A stretch of DNA of 64,000 nt from Campylobacter concisus (GTDB lineage Bacteria > Campylobacterota > Campylobacteria > Campylobacterales > Campylobacteraceae): assembly GCF_003048675.2 (NCBI RefSeq), contig NZ_CP060707.1, forward strand, positions 1,922,001 through 1,986,000, written 5' to 3'. Below are positions 52,789 through 61,246 of the stretch, piece by piece; the stretch's first letter is position 1, and each line of letters begins with the position of its first letter. A model generated the notes under the pieces. It was not told the DNA's origin and made no database searches. It was given only the letters and a program-made list of their open reading frames with translations. The translations under genes were made by a program, and so were the position numbers.

Positions 52789-53433
52789 ATGAGACAATAC
52801 GAAACATACAAATGCGAGAAATGCGGCAACGAGATCGAGGTTCAAAAAGTTGGCGGCGGCACATTAACCTGTTGCGGCGAAGAGATGAAATGCGTGACTG
52901 AAAATTTAACAGCGGTAAATTTGATGAAGGCATTTGCTGGCGAGTCACAAGCTAGAAACAAATACGAGCTTTACGGCGACCTAGCCAAAGAAGCTGGCTA
53001 CCACGCGATAGCTAGACACTTTTACGAGGCAGCTGAAAACGAGAAATGGCACGCAAGGGCTGAATTTAAGAAATATCACGAGATGATGAACGATCCGATC
53101 GATAAGATGGATAAAAATTTACTTGACGCTGCAGCTGGCGAAAACTACGAGCATACGACGATGTATCCAGACTTTGCAAAGATCGCAAAAGAAGAAGAGT
53201 TAAAAGATGTTGAAAGGTTATTTAACGCGATCGGCAAGGTTGAAGTTGAGCATGAGAGGGAGTATTTAGAGCTTAAAAAGATGCTTGATGAAGAGGGCTT
53301 TTTTGAGAGCGACGAAGAAGATATCTGGGTTTGCGAGGTGTGCGGACACGTTCACAGAGGCAAAAAAGCTCCAGGCGCTTGCCCACTTTGCAAAGCTCCA
53401 AAAGAGTATTTTAAGCGCGAATTCTTAGGCTAA
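52789..53433 (+). CDS. rrc: Desulforubrerythrin, multidomain peroxide reductase
   Basis: This 214-residue cytoplasmic protein protects against hydrogen peroxide. It has an N-terminal desulforedoxin-type site (CEKCG ... CCGEEM, residues 9-33). A four-helix di-iron rubrerythrin core follows with ligands in FAGESQARNKYE, AENEKWHA and EVEHERE. A C-terminal rubredoxin site CEVCGHVH ... CPLCKAP (187-204) completes it. This three-part build was described as desulforubrerythrin in C. jejuni (Cj0012c, from memory). The start follows AATAGGAGTCAAA. It is transcribed alone and ended by a strong hairpin. Confidence 0.94.
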   Translation: MRQYETYKCEKCGNEIEVQKVGGGTLTCCGEEMKCVTENLTAVNLMKAFAGESQARNKYELYGDLAKEAGYHAIARHFYEAAENEKWHARAEFKKYHEMMNDPIDKMDKNLLDAAAGENYEHTTMYPDFAKIAKEEELKDVERLFNAIGKVEVEHEREYLELKKMLDEEGFFESDEEDIWVCEVCGHVHRGKKAPGACPLCKAPKEYFKREFLG

Positions 53434-53445
53434 AAATAGCCAAAA

Positions 53446-53485
53446 TAGCCAAGGCGCTTGTCTTGGCTAAATTTATAATTTTTTA
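53446..53485 (+). terminator. Terminator of the desulforubrerythrin gene
   Basis: An 8-bp stem TAGCCAAG/CTTGGCTA (53446-53453 with 53462-53469) is followed by AATTTATAATTTTTT. Confidence 0.88.
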
Positions 53486-53544
53486 AGCACACAACCACTA
53501 TCAAAAATGTTATACTTTCGCATACTTTTTCACAAGGAGAAAAA

Positions 53545-53835
53545 ATGAAAAAATCACTTCTAGTTTTAGCCACTCTTGGCTTTGCACTAAGCCTAAACGC
53601 TGCAGATCTTACAGATACTTGCAAGTCTTACTTCTCAGACATCGATAAGATGGTCGAAGCTTACAAACAAGCTGGTCAAGAGCAACAAGTAAAAATGTAT
53701 GAGGATCAAAAGAAACAATCAATGGATCAACTAGCTTCTTTACCAAAAGAGCAACAAGACGCTACTTGCAAACAAGCTAAAGAGATGTTTGCTCAAGTAA
53801 TGGATCAAATGAAAAAACAAGGTCTTTTAAAATAA
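53545..53835 (+). CDS. Small exported helical protein (DUF5339-like)
   Basis: The 96-residue product has a signal peptide (MKKSLLVLATLGFALSLNAA) and a mature helical domain of about 76 residues with two cysteines (in DTCKSYF and DATCKQA) that could form a disulfide. It is rich in Gln and Lys. It resembles the DUF5339 family of Campylobacter periplasmic proteins, whose function is unknown to me. CAAGGAGAAAAA precedes the ATG. Confidence 0.82.
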   Translation: MKKSLLVLATLGFALSLNAADLTDTCKSYFSDIDKMVEAYKQAGQEQQVKMYEDQKKQSMDQLASLPKEQQDATCKQAKEMFAQVMDQMKKQGLLK

Positions 53836-53842
53836 AACTCCA

Positions 53843-53865
53843 TGTGGCTAGGCTCTCTAGCCACA
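53843..53865. terminator. Hairpin between convergent small genes
   Basis: A perfect 9-bp stem TGTGGCTAG/CTAGCCACA with a 5-base loop lies 7 bases after the DUF5339-like gene and 8 bases beyond the end of the convergent DUF2798-like gene. It may serve both. Confidence 0.75.
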
Positions 53866-53873
53866 CTTCAAAT

Positions 53874-54104
53874 TTACCCCTCTTTTTTACATAAATTTTG
53901 CGTGATCTTTGCAACAGACGGCGAAACTAGCAAAAGCACAGGATACGCCACTACAAAGGCTTTTACATAAGCAATTAGCCAAATTTTCACAAAACCATCA
54001 ACAAAGCCAAGGTTAAGATACGTCAGCACAAATGACATAAAAAACGCCATAAATGCTGACATTATAAACGCAAAAACATATCTATAAAATTTCGCTGGTA
54101 TCAT
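53874..54104 (-). CDS. DUF2798-like small membrane protein
   Basis: The 76-residue protein has two hydrophobic helices (about 8-31 and 43-65), a conserved FMSFVLTYLNLG segment and a lysine-rich end, which fits DUF2798. The function is unknown. Its ATG overlaps the stop of the 48-codon gene upstream (ATGA), so the two are translationally coupled. Confidence 0.78.
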   Translation of the reverse strand: MIPAKFYRYVFAFIMSAFMAFFMSFVLTYLNLGFVDGFVKIWLIAYVKAFVVAYPVLLLVSPSVAKITQNLCKKEG

Positions 54105-54247
54105 GAAATCTTGCCCATAATAGCCTTAAATTCTCTAACCACATACTCAACATACTTTATAAACCACCCTCTATGCTCGGCAAAAAGCTCCTCAGCCCTC
54201 TCTTTTGGTATGAGATCTGTTTTTAAACTAATAGTAACGATAGACAT
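54101..54247 (-). CDS. 48-residue protein coupled to the DUF2798-like gene
   Basis: A frame with AAAGGAAAAAG directly before its ATG reads MSIVTISLKTDLIPKERAEE and ends FKAIMGKIS. It overlaps the next start by 4 bases, the hallmark of a real coupled gene. I do not recognise it. The start MSIVTISLKT resembles a short tautomerase or monooxygenase-like beta strand plus helix, but that is weak. Confidence 0.62.
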   Translation of the reverse strand: MSIVTISLKTDLIPKERAEELFAEHRGWFIKYVEYVVREFKAIMGKIS

Positions 54248-54324
54248 CTTTTTCCTTTAAATTTACTTGCAAACAAATACGCCCGCCTTATAAATGGCAA
54301 AAGCAGATCTTTTTCATAAATCTC

Positions 54325-55005
54325 CTAAAATTTTACCTTGCTAAATGAGATCTCGTTTTTTAGGCCAAAGCCGTCAAATTCATCTATTAGCCTAGCTCGC
54401 TCTTTGGCGTAAGCCTTGTAGTTTTCGCTGTGGCGGTAGCTCTCAAAGCTAGCTTCGTCTTTGTAAATTTCAACCAGCACCCACTTGTTAGGCGCATCCT
54501 TTTGACTAAAAGCAAACTGCGCGTAAGCACCATCATCTACGCTTTTTTGCATATATTTTTTGATGATCTTTTCAAATTTCGCATCGCTTTTTGCCTTAAG
54601 GCTTAAGTTTGTGATGTGAAAGTAGGCATCTTTTAGGCGCTCTGGCGTTAAATTTTTTGAAAACGCAGCCTTTTTTTTCACGTTTATAGCCTTTTTGCTA
54701 GCTAAAATTTCAGCGCTTGCGCTTGCAAATTTCTTAAAATGCGCCGAGCCTATATGCTTTTTATAAGCTGCCTCGTCCTTGTAAAACTCAAGCACGTAAA
54801 ATAGCTCTGGCTTGCTCTTTGCGCTCGCAAAAAAGATCGCCTGCGTGCCTGGCTCGCTCTTTGAGCTTAGGATATTTTCCCTGCCAAGCTGCTTTAACAA
54901 AGTCTTGTTATTTGGTGTCACAAGCAGCTCATATAAGCTCACTTTCGCCTCCGCCCCAAAGGCAAACGCCGCCAAAACTGCTAGTAAAAATAGCTTTTTA
55001 AACAT
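54325..55005 (-). CDS. Exported protein with two antibiotic-biosynthesis-monooxygenase (ABM)-like domains
   Basis: The start is the ATG at 55005, after AAGGGGAATTTG. The 226-residue product has a signal peptide (MFKKLFLLAVLAAFAFGAEA). It then has two similar halves of the ferredoxin-like ABM fold: ELFYVLEFYKDEAAYKKHI (first) and NKWVLVEIYKDEASFESYR (second). ABM domains occur in quinol monooxygenases and haem-degrading enzymes, but they are usually cytoplasmic, so an exported tandem form is odd. It ends next to the following exported-protein gene (13 bases apart), likely an operon. Confidence 0.8.
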   Translation of the reverse strand: MFKKLFLLAVLAAFAFGAEAKVSLYELLVTPNNKTLLKQLGRENILSSKSEPGTQAIFFASAKSKPELFYVLEFYKDEAAYKKHIGSAHFKKFASASAEILASKKAINVKKKAAFSKNLTPERLKDAYFHITNLSLKAKSDAKFEKIIKKYMQKSVDDGAYAQFAFSQKDAPNKWVLVEIYKDEASFESYRHSENYKAYAKERARLIDEFDGFGLKNEISFSKVKF

Positions 55006-55018
55006 CAAATTCCCCTTA

Positions 55019-55534
55019 TCACTTCGCCTTTTTCATATCAGCCTTAGCTTTTATCTCTTCTGCGCCTTTTAGATCGATCTGCGCTTTTTTAAAGGCTTTA
55101 CGTGCTTTTTCTAAGCGGTTAGAATTTTTCGTGCTTGGGTTATCATCATAGGCTTTTTCTGCCTCTTCTAGCTTAAATTTCTTGTCGCCATAGCTCTTTT
55201 GCGCTTTTTCAAGGTCATTTGTAGCTTTGTCGCCACCTAGTAGCTCAGCCTTTGATGTGACCTTGCCAGTTACTGGGTTTCTACCGATAGTCATATCTAG
55301 TTCGCGTTTAGCTCTAGCAGCTGTTCCGCGATTGACAAAGCACTCTTCTTTTCCACCAATTAATCTTCCACCTATATCAAGCGGTAAATTTTTTGGATCA
55401 TCACAATCAACCACTTCTTCTTTAGCTTCTCCTCTTAAATGTTTATTAAAAACATCAGATCCATCATAGGCATTTAAATTTATGCAACCAACAAATCCTA
55501 CAGCAAATGCTGCAATTAATGCTTTATTTTTCAT
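55019..55534 (-). CDS. Exported coiled-coil protein of unknown function (possible lipoprotein)
   Basis: The 171-residue product begins MKNKALIAAFAVGFVGCINL. This is either a signal peptide cut after LNA or an imperfect lipobox FVGC. Two cysteines (VVDCDDP, EECFVN) follow, then a charged helical coiled coil from about residue 95 to the end (KAQKSYGDKKFKLEEAEKAY). It starts after AAGGAG. I do not recognise the family. Confidence 0.72.
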   Translation of the reverse strand: MKNKALIAAFAVGFVGCINLNAYDGSDVFNKHLRGEAKEEVVDCDDPKNLPLDIGGRLIGGKEECFVNRGTAARAKRELDMTIGRNPVTGKVTSKAELLGGDKATNDLEKAQKSYGDKKFKLEEAEKAYDDNPSTKNSNRLEKARKAFKKAQIDLKGAEEIKAKADMKKAK

Positions 55535-55584
55535 TTTTACTCTCCTTGAAAATTTTTAAATTTCTCATACTTTCTCCTTTAAAT

Positions 55585-57021
55585 TTATTTTTCTAAAACT
55601 CTTTTCATCCAAGCAAAAAGCTCGTCTAGATCGTAGTCACCGCCGTGTCCTTGCCCCCAGACCGCTTCAAAATCAACCTCTTTGCCAGCATTTTTAAGCG
55701 AGAGTGCGAGCATAGCAGGCACGGCAAGCGCTAGGTCGGTGTCGTTTGTGCCCTGCCTTATGCGGTAAAATTTCGCTCCATTTTTGTTTGCGGTGTAGTT
55801 CATCGCATTCATCATCTTTATGACGCTAGCCTCCGCCATCTCGCCGCCACTTCGCTCTTTGGCAAATTTAGTAAAGTGCTTTGCAGGCGTTTTGCTGTCG
55901 CCAAAAAGGTCGTTTTCAGCATTTTCAAGAGCTAGGCCGTCAAAGGCAACTGGTGCTTTGGCGCGCTTTAGCGAGGCGATGAAGTCCTCAAGCTTAAACG
56001 TATATCCAAGCTCGCAGCCCTGCGTGTCAAGAGTTATAAATTTAGGTGTGAGCGTGCTTTTGTCGCTGTTTTTTGTAGCGGTAAATGCCTTTGAGATGAG
56101 GGCGTTTATATACTCTTTGAAGCTGCCCTCGCCATTTTCATCAAGGCTTAGTGCGTGGCCTTTGGCGTCTTTTAAATTTAGCGAGTTTAGATAGGCTGGG
56201 AATTTGACTTTTAACTCACGTGAGAGCTCTTTTTGTGTGGCATTTAGCTCGCCTACTATCATCTTTGGCTTTTTGCTCCTGTCGTTAAAGCTAGCCGCGT
56301 CAAGGCTTGCAAAGTCTATCCTTTCAAATTTATCCAAATCCCCAAACATCCACTCATACGCCTCGTCCTCGTGCTCTAAATTTGTAACAGGACAATAGGC
56401 TGAGACTGCATAAATTTGATCGTCCGCCTTTGCAGCGCCTAGCTCGTCAAGATATGGCTCATACTCTTTTGCGTTTGCGCTAGCGCCAAGCAGTGCCGAC
56501 ATCGCACCACCTGCGCTCGTGCCATTTGAGATGATCTTATTTGCGTCGCCTGGCATAAATTTATCGTTAAATTTTAGATATCTAACGGCCGCTTTTAGAT
56601 CAACTATCGAAGCTGGGGCTTTGCCGATGAAGCGCTCGCCATCTTTTAGCGTCCTACCCCTAGCGCCAACGCTTGCCACGACGTAGCCTCTAAGAAGCGC
56701 TTCGAGAGTGGCATTTGGCTTTTCGTTTTTAATTTCTGGCTTTTGCGGTTTAGCGCTCATGTAGCCACCGATAGCGTTTGGCATAAAGATAGCCCCTTTT
56801 TGGTCGCTAAATTTACCCTCTGGCACGTAGAAATTTAAGACCTCATAGTCGCTAGCTGGCTTTGCCACATAGACTATGCCCTCGTAAGCTCTAAATTTAA
56901 GCGTCCTATCACCAACTTGCACGCTTTTTAGCTCAAATTTACTCTCATCAAATTTAAGTTCATTTCCAAAGCACGCACCAGCCAAGCAAACCGCCAAAAC
57001 TAAGTATTTTGCGCTTTTCAT
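55585..57021 (-). CDS. Exported alpha/beta hydrolase, tannase/feruloyl-esterase-like
   Basis: I start at the ATG at 57021 (MKSAKYLVLAVCLAGACFG, a signal peptide), after AAAGGACG. A longer reading would run into the upstream gene. The 478-residue protein has the nucleophile elbow SNGTSAGGAMSALLG and a late histidine in WGQGHGGDYD, as expected for a Ser-His-Asp esterase. The length and motifs fit subtype B tannase-like hydrolases, which cleave ester bonds of aromatic acids. The substrate is not known. Its neighbour is a flavin reductase-like gene 10 bases upstream, so they are co-transcribed. Confidence 0.82.
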   Translation of the reverse strand: MKSAKYLVLAVCLAGACFGNELKFDESKFELKSVQVGDRTLKFRAYEGIVYVAKPASDYEVLNFYVPEGKFSDQKGAIFMPNAIGGYMSAKPQKPEIKNEKPNATLEALLRGYVVASVGARGRTLKDGERFIGKAPASIVDLKAAVRYLKFNDKFMPGDANKIISNGTSAGGAMSALLGASANAKEYEPYLDELGAAKADDQIYAVSAYCPVTNLEHEDEAYEWMFGDLDKFERIDFASLDAASFNDRSKKPKMIVGELNATQKELSRELKVKFPAYLNSLNLKDAKGHALSLDENGEGSFKEYINALISKAFTATKNSDKSTLTPKFITLDTQGCELGYTFKLEDFIASLKRAKAPVAFDGLALENAENDLFGDSKTPAKHFTKFAKERSGGEMAEASVIKMMNAMNYTANKNGAKFYRIRQGTNDTDLALAVPAMLALSLKNAGKEVDFEAVWGQGHGGDYDLDELFAWMKRVLEK

Positions 57022-57031
57022 ACTTCGTCCT

Positions 57032-57598
57032 TTAACCAATAATGGCTGCCTTTTCCTCAAATTTCGCCGCTCCGTCAGCATAAAACTGCCCGCCAGCTAT
57101 GTAGTGAGGCGTCCTTAGACCATCATCTAAATTTTCAAATTTCCAGTGACCACCCTCAAAAACGCGCGTATCGGCGTAGGCTGCCAAGACTTTGGCCTTA
57201 AAGAGGTCAAACTCACTCTCGTTTTTGGCGTCTTTGATGATCTCGCAAACCATGTAGGCTGCGCACTCTTTTAGCAAAGGCACGCCATTTTCGTAAAACA
57301 TCTCCACGCCAGCAAGCTTCTCTTTGTCGCTGTGCATGCTGGTCGTGCCAAGTCTTGCGATAAGGGCGGTATCTTTGAAAAATGGCACGCAAAGGCCAAA
57401 TTTACCGCTCTTTTCAAAAAGCGTGCGCGTAAATGAGCCAGAGGCTACGACTGCTGTTATCTTGTCGTAGTCTAGCGGGCAGACCCAAGAGGCGCTCATC
57501 GCGTCCTCGACGCCCTCGTGGCTTGCGCAGATGATGAGCGTTGGGCCGTGGTTGATGAGGCGGTAGGCCTTGTTTAGATCAACTTTTTGTAGTGCCAT
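57032..57598 (-). CDS. Flavin reductase-like (FMN-binding split barrel) protein
   Basis: The 188-residue cytoplasmic protein has the fold of flavin reductases. The N-terminal PTLIICASHEG and the central VVASGSFTRTLFEKSGKFG give the flavin phosphate and Thr contact region. Such proteins reduce FMN or FAD or use bound flavin as a reductase. The substrate is unknown. It is in an apparent operon with the SDR gene upstream and the hydrolase downstream. Confidence 0.85.
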   Translation of the reverse strand: MALQKVDLNKAYRLINHGPTLIICASHEGVEDAMSASWVCPLDYDKITAVVASGSFTRTLFEKSGKFGLCVPFFKDTALIARLGTTSMHSDKEKLAGVEMFYENGVPLLKECAAYMVCEIIKDAKNESEFDLFKAKVLAAYADTRVFEGGHWKFENLDDGLRTPHYIAGGQFYADGAAKFEEKAAIIG

Positions 57599-57618
57599 TT
57601 TGCTTCCTTGATTTGGCT

Positions 57619-58395
57619 TTATTTATCTATATTTTTTGCATCATACTTGAGGGCATAGTCAAATTTTGGCTTACTTAGACTAAACTCAAAGCTATCTCTA
57701 TCGACCGAGCCAACGCAGCAGTGGCTATCATAAAGGCGAAGCAAAAACTCTGCCATCTGCTCACTCGTGTGGTACTTTTTAAACGCCTTGTCGTAGTCAT
57801 AGCTCTCTTTGCTAGTTGCCACCATGCCAAATTCCGTCTTTGTGGCAGCTGGGGCCAGCACTTTTGCCTGCATTTTCGCCTGCTTGTCCTGTGCTAGCTC
57901 GTGGTAAAGCCCCTCGCTAAAGGCACTTACGAAAAATTTGCTAGCGCAGTATGTGACGGCGTTTGGCACTATCTTGTAGCCGCCTATTGAAGAGATATTT
58001 ATAAGCTGCGTATCTTTGTCTTTATATTTTTTCATAAATAGCGTTGAGAGCGTGACAAGTGAGATGATGTTTAAATTTATCATCTGAGTGATTTTTTCTA
58101 AATTTTGCTCGCCGACCTTGTTATAGTCGCCAAAGCCAGCGTTGTTTATAAGCGCTTTTAGCTCAAATTTTTCTAATTTTTGCCAAAGAGAAAGGACATT
58201 TTCTTGCTTTGAAAGGTCACAAAGCTCTATAACCACATTGACATTTGCAAATTTAGCTATCTCGCTTTTTAAATTTTCTAAAAGCTCGCCCCGTCTTGCG
58301 ATAAGGATCAAATTCTCCCCGCGCCTTGCAAATGCCTTTGCCGTGGCCGCTCCTATGCCTGAGCTTGCCCCAGTGATGGCGATGTATCTTTTCAC
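57619..58395 (-). CDS. Short-chain dehydrogenase/reductase (SDR)
   Basis: The 258-residue protein has the classical SDR marks: TGASSGIG (8-15), the structural NNAG, catalytic Ser in NISSIGG, and YCASK with catalytic Tyr and Lys. The Arg-rich turn after TGASSGIG (ARRGE) suggests NADPH. The start codon is GTG and overlaps the previous stop in GTGA, so it is coupled to the oxidoreductase gene upstream. Substrate unknown. Confidence 0.9.
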   Translation of the reverse strand: MKRYIAITGASSGIGAATAKAFARRGENLILIARRGELLENLKSEIAKFANVNVVIELCDLSKQENVLSLWQKLEKFELKALINNAGFGDYNKVGEQNLEKITQMINLNIISLVTLSTLFMKKYKDKDTQLINISSIGGYKIVPNAVTYCASKFFVSAFSEGLYHELAQDKQAKMQAKVLAPAATKTEFGMVATSKESYDYDKAFKKYHTSEQMAEFLLRLYDSHCCVGSVDRDSFEFSLSKPKFDYALKYDAKNIDK

Positions 58396-59033
58396 TTCGC
58401 ATACTCCATAGGACTATAAATTTTGACACCCTCGCTGTGGTCATCTTGCGCTACTTGCACGATCACTTTAGCGATATCAGCTGCCTTCATCGGACGATAC
58501 TCGTCGAAAAAACCTTTTGGGATAAATTTAAACGCCTTTATCGCCATGTACTCGCCAAGTCTAAATTCCTTTCTCTCAGCCTCGATAAGTGGCAGTCTAG
58601 CGATGTGAAATGAGCTATATCCAAGCTCTTTTATCTTTGCTTCTGCTTGACCTTTTGCCTTTAGGTAAAATGAGCCTGACTTTCTGTTTGCGCCTGCTGC
58701 TGAGAGCAAGACAAAGCGTTTTGCGCCGCACTCCAAGCCAAATTTGGCAAAATTTATCGGATAGGTCACATCGACTTTGTAAAACTGCTCTTTGTGCTTT
58801 GCCGCTTTCATCGTCGTGCCAAGCGCGCAAAATACATCATCAGCGATAAATGGCACCTCATCTTTAAAATCATCAAAATTTACTATCTTTACTTCAAGCT
58901 TTTCATGGGTAAATTCTAGCTCATGCCTAACAAGGGCGACCACTTTGTTATAGTGCTCACTCCCACATAAATCCTTTAAAATTTCACTTCCCACAGCGCC
59001 GCTGGCTCCTGCTATAAGGGCGACTTTTTTCAT
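58392..59033 (-). CDS. NAD(P)-binding Rossmann protein of the atypical SDR type
   Basis: The 213-residue product begins KKVALIAGASGAVGSEILKDL, the nucleotide-binding loop of atypical SDRs. It has FCALGTTMKAAKH and YRPMKAADIAKV, resembling the oxidoreductase HTATIP2-like group. The exact reaction is unknown. It overlaps the next SDR by 4 bases. AAAGGATAAAC precedes the ATG. Confidence 0.85.
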   Translation of the reverse strand: MKKVALIAGASGAVGSEILKDLCGSEHYNKVVALVRHELEFTHEKLEVKIVNFDDFKDEVPFIADDVFCALGTTMKAAKHKEQFYKVDVTYPINFAKFGLECGAKRFVLLSAAGANRKSGSFYLKAKGQAEAKIKELGYSSFHIARLPLIEAERKEFRLGEYMAIKAFKFIPKGFFDEYRPMKAADIAKVIVQVAQDDHSEGVKIYSPMEYAK

Positions 59034-59062
59034 GTTTATCCTTTGTAAATTTTGGATAAATT

Positions 59063-60208
59063 CTATCTCGCTAAGGCAAAAATTTCGCTTATGGCCTCTT
59101 TTGTATAAATTTGCTCCAAGCCCCTGCCCTTGGCGTAGTCATAAACTAGCGCCATGATCTCGTCTAAATTTGACTCATCAACGCCGATTTCTATGAGGCT
59201 TGTTGGTGTGCCGATCTTGCTAAACCACTCTTTTAGCTTCTCTATGGCTACGTCTGCGTCATCAACGCCAAAAATTTCTTTACTAAAGCGCTTAAACGCC
59301 TTTAAATTTCTACTCTTATACCACTTCATCCAAGCTGGCATAACCACACTTAGCCCAGCTCCATGCGCGCAATCAACCACCGCACCTATGGCGTGCTCGA
59401 TCATGTGATTTGGATATGAGTAGCCAGCAGTGCCAACGTATGTTAAGCCATTTAGCGCCATCGTAGCAGCCCAGGCAAACTCGCCTCTAGCGTCGTAGTT
59501 TTCAGGCTCTTTTAGTAAAATTTCAGTCGTTTTCATAACCGTTTTGATGTTTGCTTCGATGTATAAATTTATAATCTCAGGCTGGATGCTCGCCGTAAAG
59601 TAGCCCTCGATGCTGTGAGCGATGATGTCTGAGGCTGAATAGACCAAGTACTCCTTGCTAACGCTTGCTTGAAGAAGTGGGTTTATCACCGACACTTTTG
59701 GGTAAAGACAAGCGCCGTGCATGGCAAATTTCTCTTTTGTGGCTTCGTTTGTGACGACTGCGCCGCCGTTCATCTCTGAGCCAGTTGCAGCTAGTGTTAT
59801 GATGTCAAAGATCATAAGCGCTTCTTTTGGGCATTTGCCAGTAAAAAAGTCCCAAACATCGCCGTTATACTTCGCTCCAGCAGCCACAGCTTTGGCCGTG
59901 TCAAGCACCGAACCACCGCCTATGGCTAGCACGCTATCGACGCCTTGCTTTTTAGCTAAATTTATAGCCTCATTTACCTTGCTTAGCACTGGGTTTGACT
60001 TCACGCCGCCTATCTTGCAAAACTCGATGCCATTTGCGCTTAGGCTCTTTGTGGCGATGTCAAAAAGTCCGTTTTGTATGATCCTATCGCTACCATAGAT
60101 GATGAGTGTCTTTTTTGCGCCAAATTCTTTCATATATTTGCCGATGTTTTGCTCTTTGTCTTTGCCAAATTCTATTTTAGTTGGGTTTAAAAAGCTGAAA
60201 TTTTGCAT
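59063..60208 (-). CDS. Iron-containing alcohol dehydrogenase (YqhD/butanol dehydrogenase-like)
   Basis: The 381-residue protein is a group III alcohol dehydrogenase. It starts NFSFLNPTKIEFGKDKEQNIG, has the cofactor motif GGGSVLDTAKAVA and metal ligands in SDIIAHSIEGY and HMIEHAIGAVVDCAHGAG. It reduces aldehydes with NAD(P)H. It stands at the head of a run of redox genes on the same strand, which may detoxify or use carbonyl compounds. AAGGAGAAAACT precedes the ATG. Confidence 0.93.
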   Translation of the reverse strand: MQNFSFLNPTKIEFGKDKEQNIGKYMKEFGAKKTLIIYGSDRIIQNGLFDIATKSLSANGIEFCKIGGVKSNPVLSKVNEAINLAKKQGVDSVLAIGGGSVLDTAKAVAAGAKYNGDVWDFFTGKCPKEALMIFDIITLAATGSEMNGGAVVTNEATKEKFAMHGACLYPKVSVINPLLQASVSKEYLVYSASDIIAHSIEGYFTASIQPEIINLYIEANIKTVMKTTEILLKEPENYDARGEFAWAATMALNGLTYVGTAGYSYPNHMIEHAIGAVVDCAHGAGLSVVMPAWMKWYKSRNLKAFKRFSKEIFGVDDADVAIEKLKEWFSKIGTPTSLIEIGVDESNLDEIMALVYDYAKGRGLEQIYTKEAISEIFALAR

Positions 60209-60293
60209 AGTTTTCTCCTTGTTTGCTTTTGTGATTTGGTGTAAATTTTAGTTAAATTTTCTTATTTTTAGCTATTTTTAGTCTTTGCTAAAT

Positions 60294-60968
60294 TTAGAAA
60301 TTTCTTAGTCTGATAGGTAGTTTTGATGTGATCTTATCTGGATCGAAGCTGTTTTTTGGATCGCCTAAACCTCCAAAATTTTCGCCAGTGTTAAAGAATT
60401 TTTGTAAGAAATAATCCCCTCTATACCCAAGCTCGTAAAGCAGCTCGGACATCTCAGAGATATCCTTTTCGCTTAGCAAGTCCGCATGCACGGTCGTTCT
60501 AACTTCAAATTTAAAATTTATCTCAAGCAGGTATCTAAGCGTGGCGGCAAATTTCTCATATAAATTTGAGCCAGTGATGCCTATAAATTTCTCTTTTGGA
60601 GCTTTAAAATCAAGCGCGATGTAATCAATCAGCCCCTCATCTATCGCCTCTTTCAAGACGTCACGATACGAGCCGTTAGTATCTACTTTTAAGCTAAAGC
60701 CACGCGCCTTTACCTCACGTGCTAGCCTTAAAAAAAGAGGGTGTGCTGTGCATTCGCCACCGCTAAAGACGATGCCATTTAGCTTGCCGACCCTGCGGTC
60801 TAAAAAGTCGCAAACTTCGCTAAAACTTATAGTGCCATTTGACTTTACGACCTCGATGTTGTAGCAGTATCCACAGCGCATATTACACCCTGCAAACCAA
60901 ATGACAGCTGCCACTTTATCAGGATAGTCAAGCGTCGTAAATGGCGTTATACTAAAGACTTTTTGCAA
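60294..60968 (-). CDS. nrdG: Anaerobic ribonucleotide reductase activating protein (radical SAM)
   Basis: NrdG uses S-adenosylmethionine and a 4Fe-4S cluster to make the glycyl radical in NrdD. The cluster motif CNMRCGYC is near the N-terminus, and GIVFSGGECTAHP follows. I prefer the TTG at 60968 (LQKVFSITPFTTLDYPDKV) with AAAGGG before it. The GTG at 60998 lies in the stem of a hairpin, and family members start with a short lead into SITPF. The chosen product is 224 residues. It is downstream of nrdD and the glycyl-radical mini gene. Confidence 0.9.
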   Translation of the reverse strand: MQKVFSITPFTTLDYPDKVAAVIWFAGCNMRCGYCYNIEVVKSNGTISFSEVCDFLDRRVGKLNGIVFSGGECTAHPLFLRLAREVKARGFSLKVDTNGSYRDVLKEAIDEGLIDYIALDFKAPKEKFIGITGSNLYEKFAATLRYLLEINFKFEVRTTVHADLLSEKDISEMSELLYELGYRGDYFLQKFFNTGENFGGLGDPKNSFDPDKITSKLPIRLRNF

Positions 60969-60990
60969 GTTTTGACCCTTTTTTAAACTA

Positions 60991-61012
60991 AAAGGCACAG
61001 GGGCGTGCCTTT
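60991..61012 (-). terminator. Hairpin between the NrdD mini gene and nrdG
   Basis: An 8-bp stem AAAGGCAC/GTGCCTTT with a 6-base loop is followed on the minus strand by TTTTAGTTTAA. It could attenuate nrdG expression relative to the reductase genes. Confidence 0.65.
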
Positions 61013-61066
61013 GGTTTGCATTTTAATTGATTTTTTTAAATTTATTATTGTTTTTAGGCAAGAAAT

Positions 61067-61237
61067 TTATCTTTTGCAGCAACTTGCGTATTCGTCAAAT
61101 TTAACACGCTCTTTGTGCTCGCCTTTTTTACCGAGATTAAAGCTCTCAACTGGTCTGTGATAGCCCATAACACGAGTATAGACCACGCATCTTGTGCGTT
61201 TGTCTTGCACTTTTTCTAAGATTTCTTTTTCTGTCAT
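61067..61237 (-). CDS. Separate glycyl-radical mini subunit of the class III ribonucleotide reductase (56 aa)
   Basis: A 56-codon frame with AAGGAGAGAAG just before its ATG reads MTEKEILEKVQDKRTRCVVY and then TRVMGYHRPVESFNLGKKGE. RVxGYxxPV followed by N-x-GK is the C-terminal glycyl-radical signature that normally ends NrdD. The large NrdD (stop at 61247-61249) ends before that motif, and this gene starts 9 bases later. The radical glycine is therefore on its own chain, comparable in idea with GrcA/YfiD for pyruvate formate-lyase. A CC pair near the end may help bind zinc. Confidence 0.88.
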   Translation of the reverse strand: MTEKEILEKVQDKRTRCVVYTRVMGYHRPVESFNLGKKGEHKERVKFDEYASCCKR

Positions 61238-61246
61238 CTTCTCTCC

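Noticed and set aside
60969-60998. Longer nrdG start at GTG 60998
   Set aside because: The GTG is within the stem of a terminator-like hairpin. The TTG at 60968 has a better spaced AAAGGG and fits the family start.
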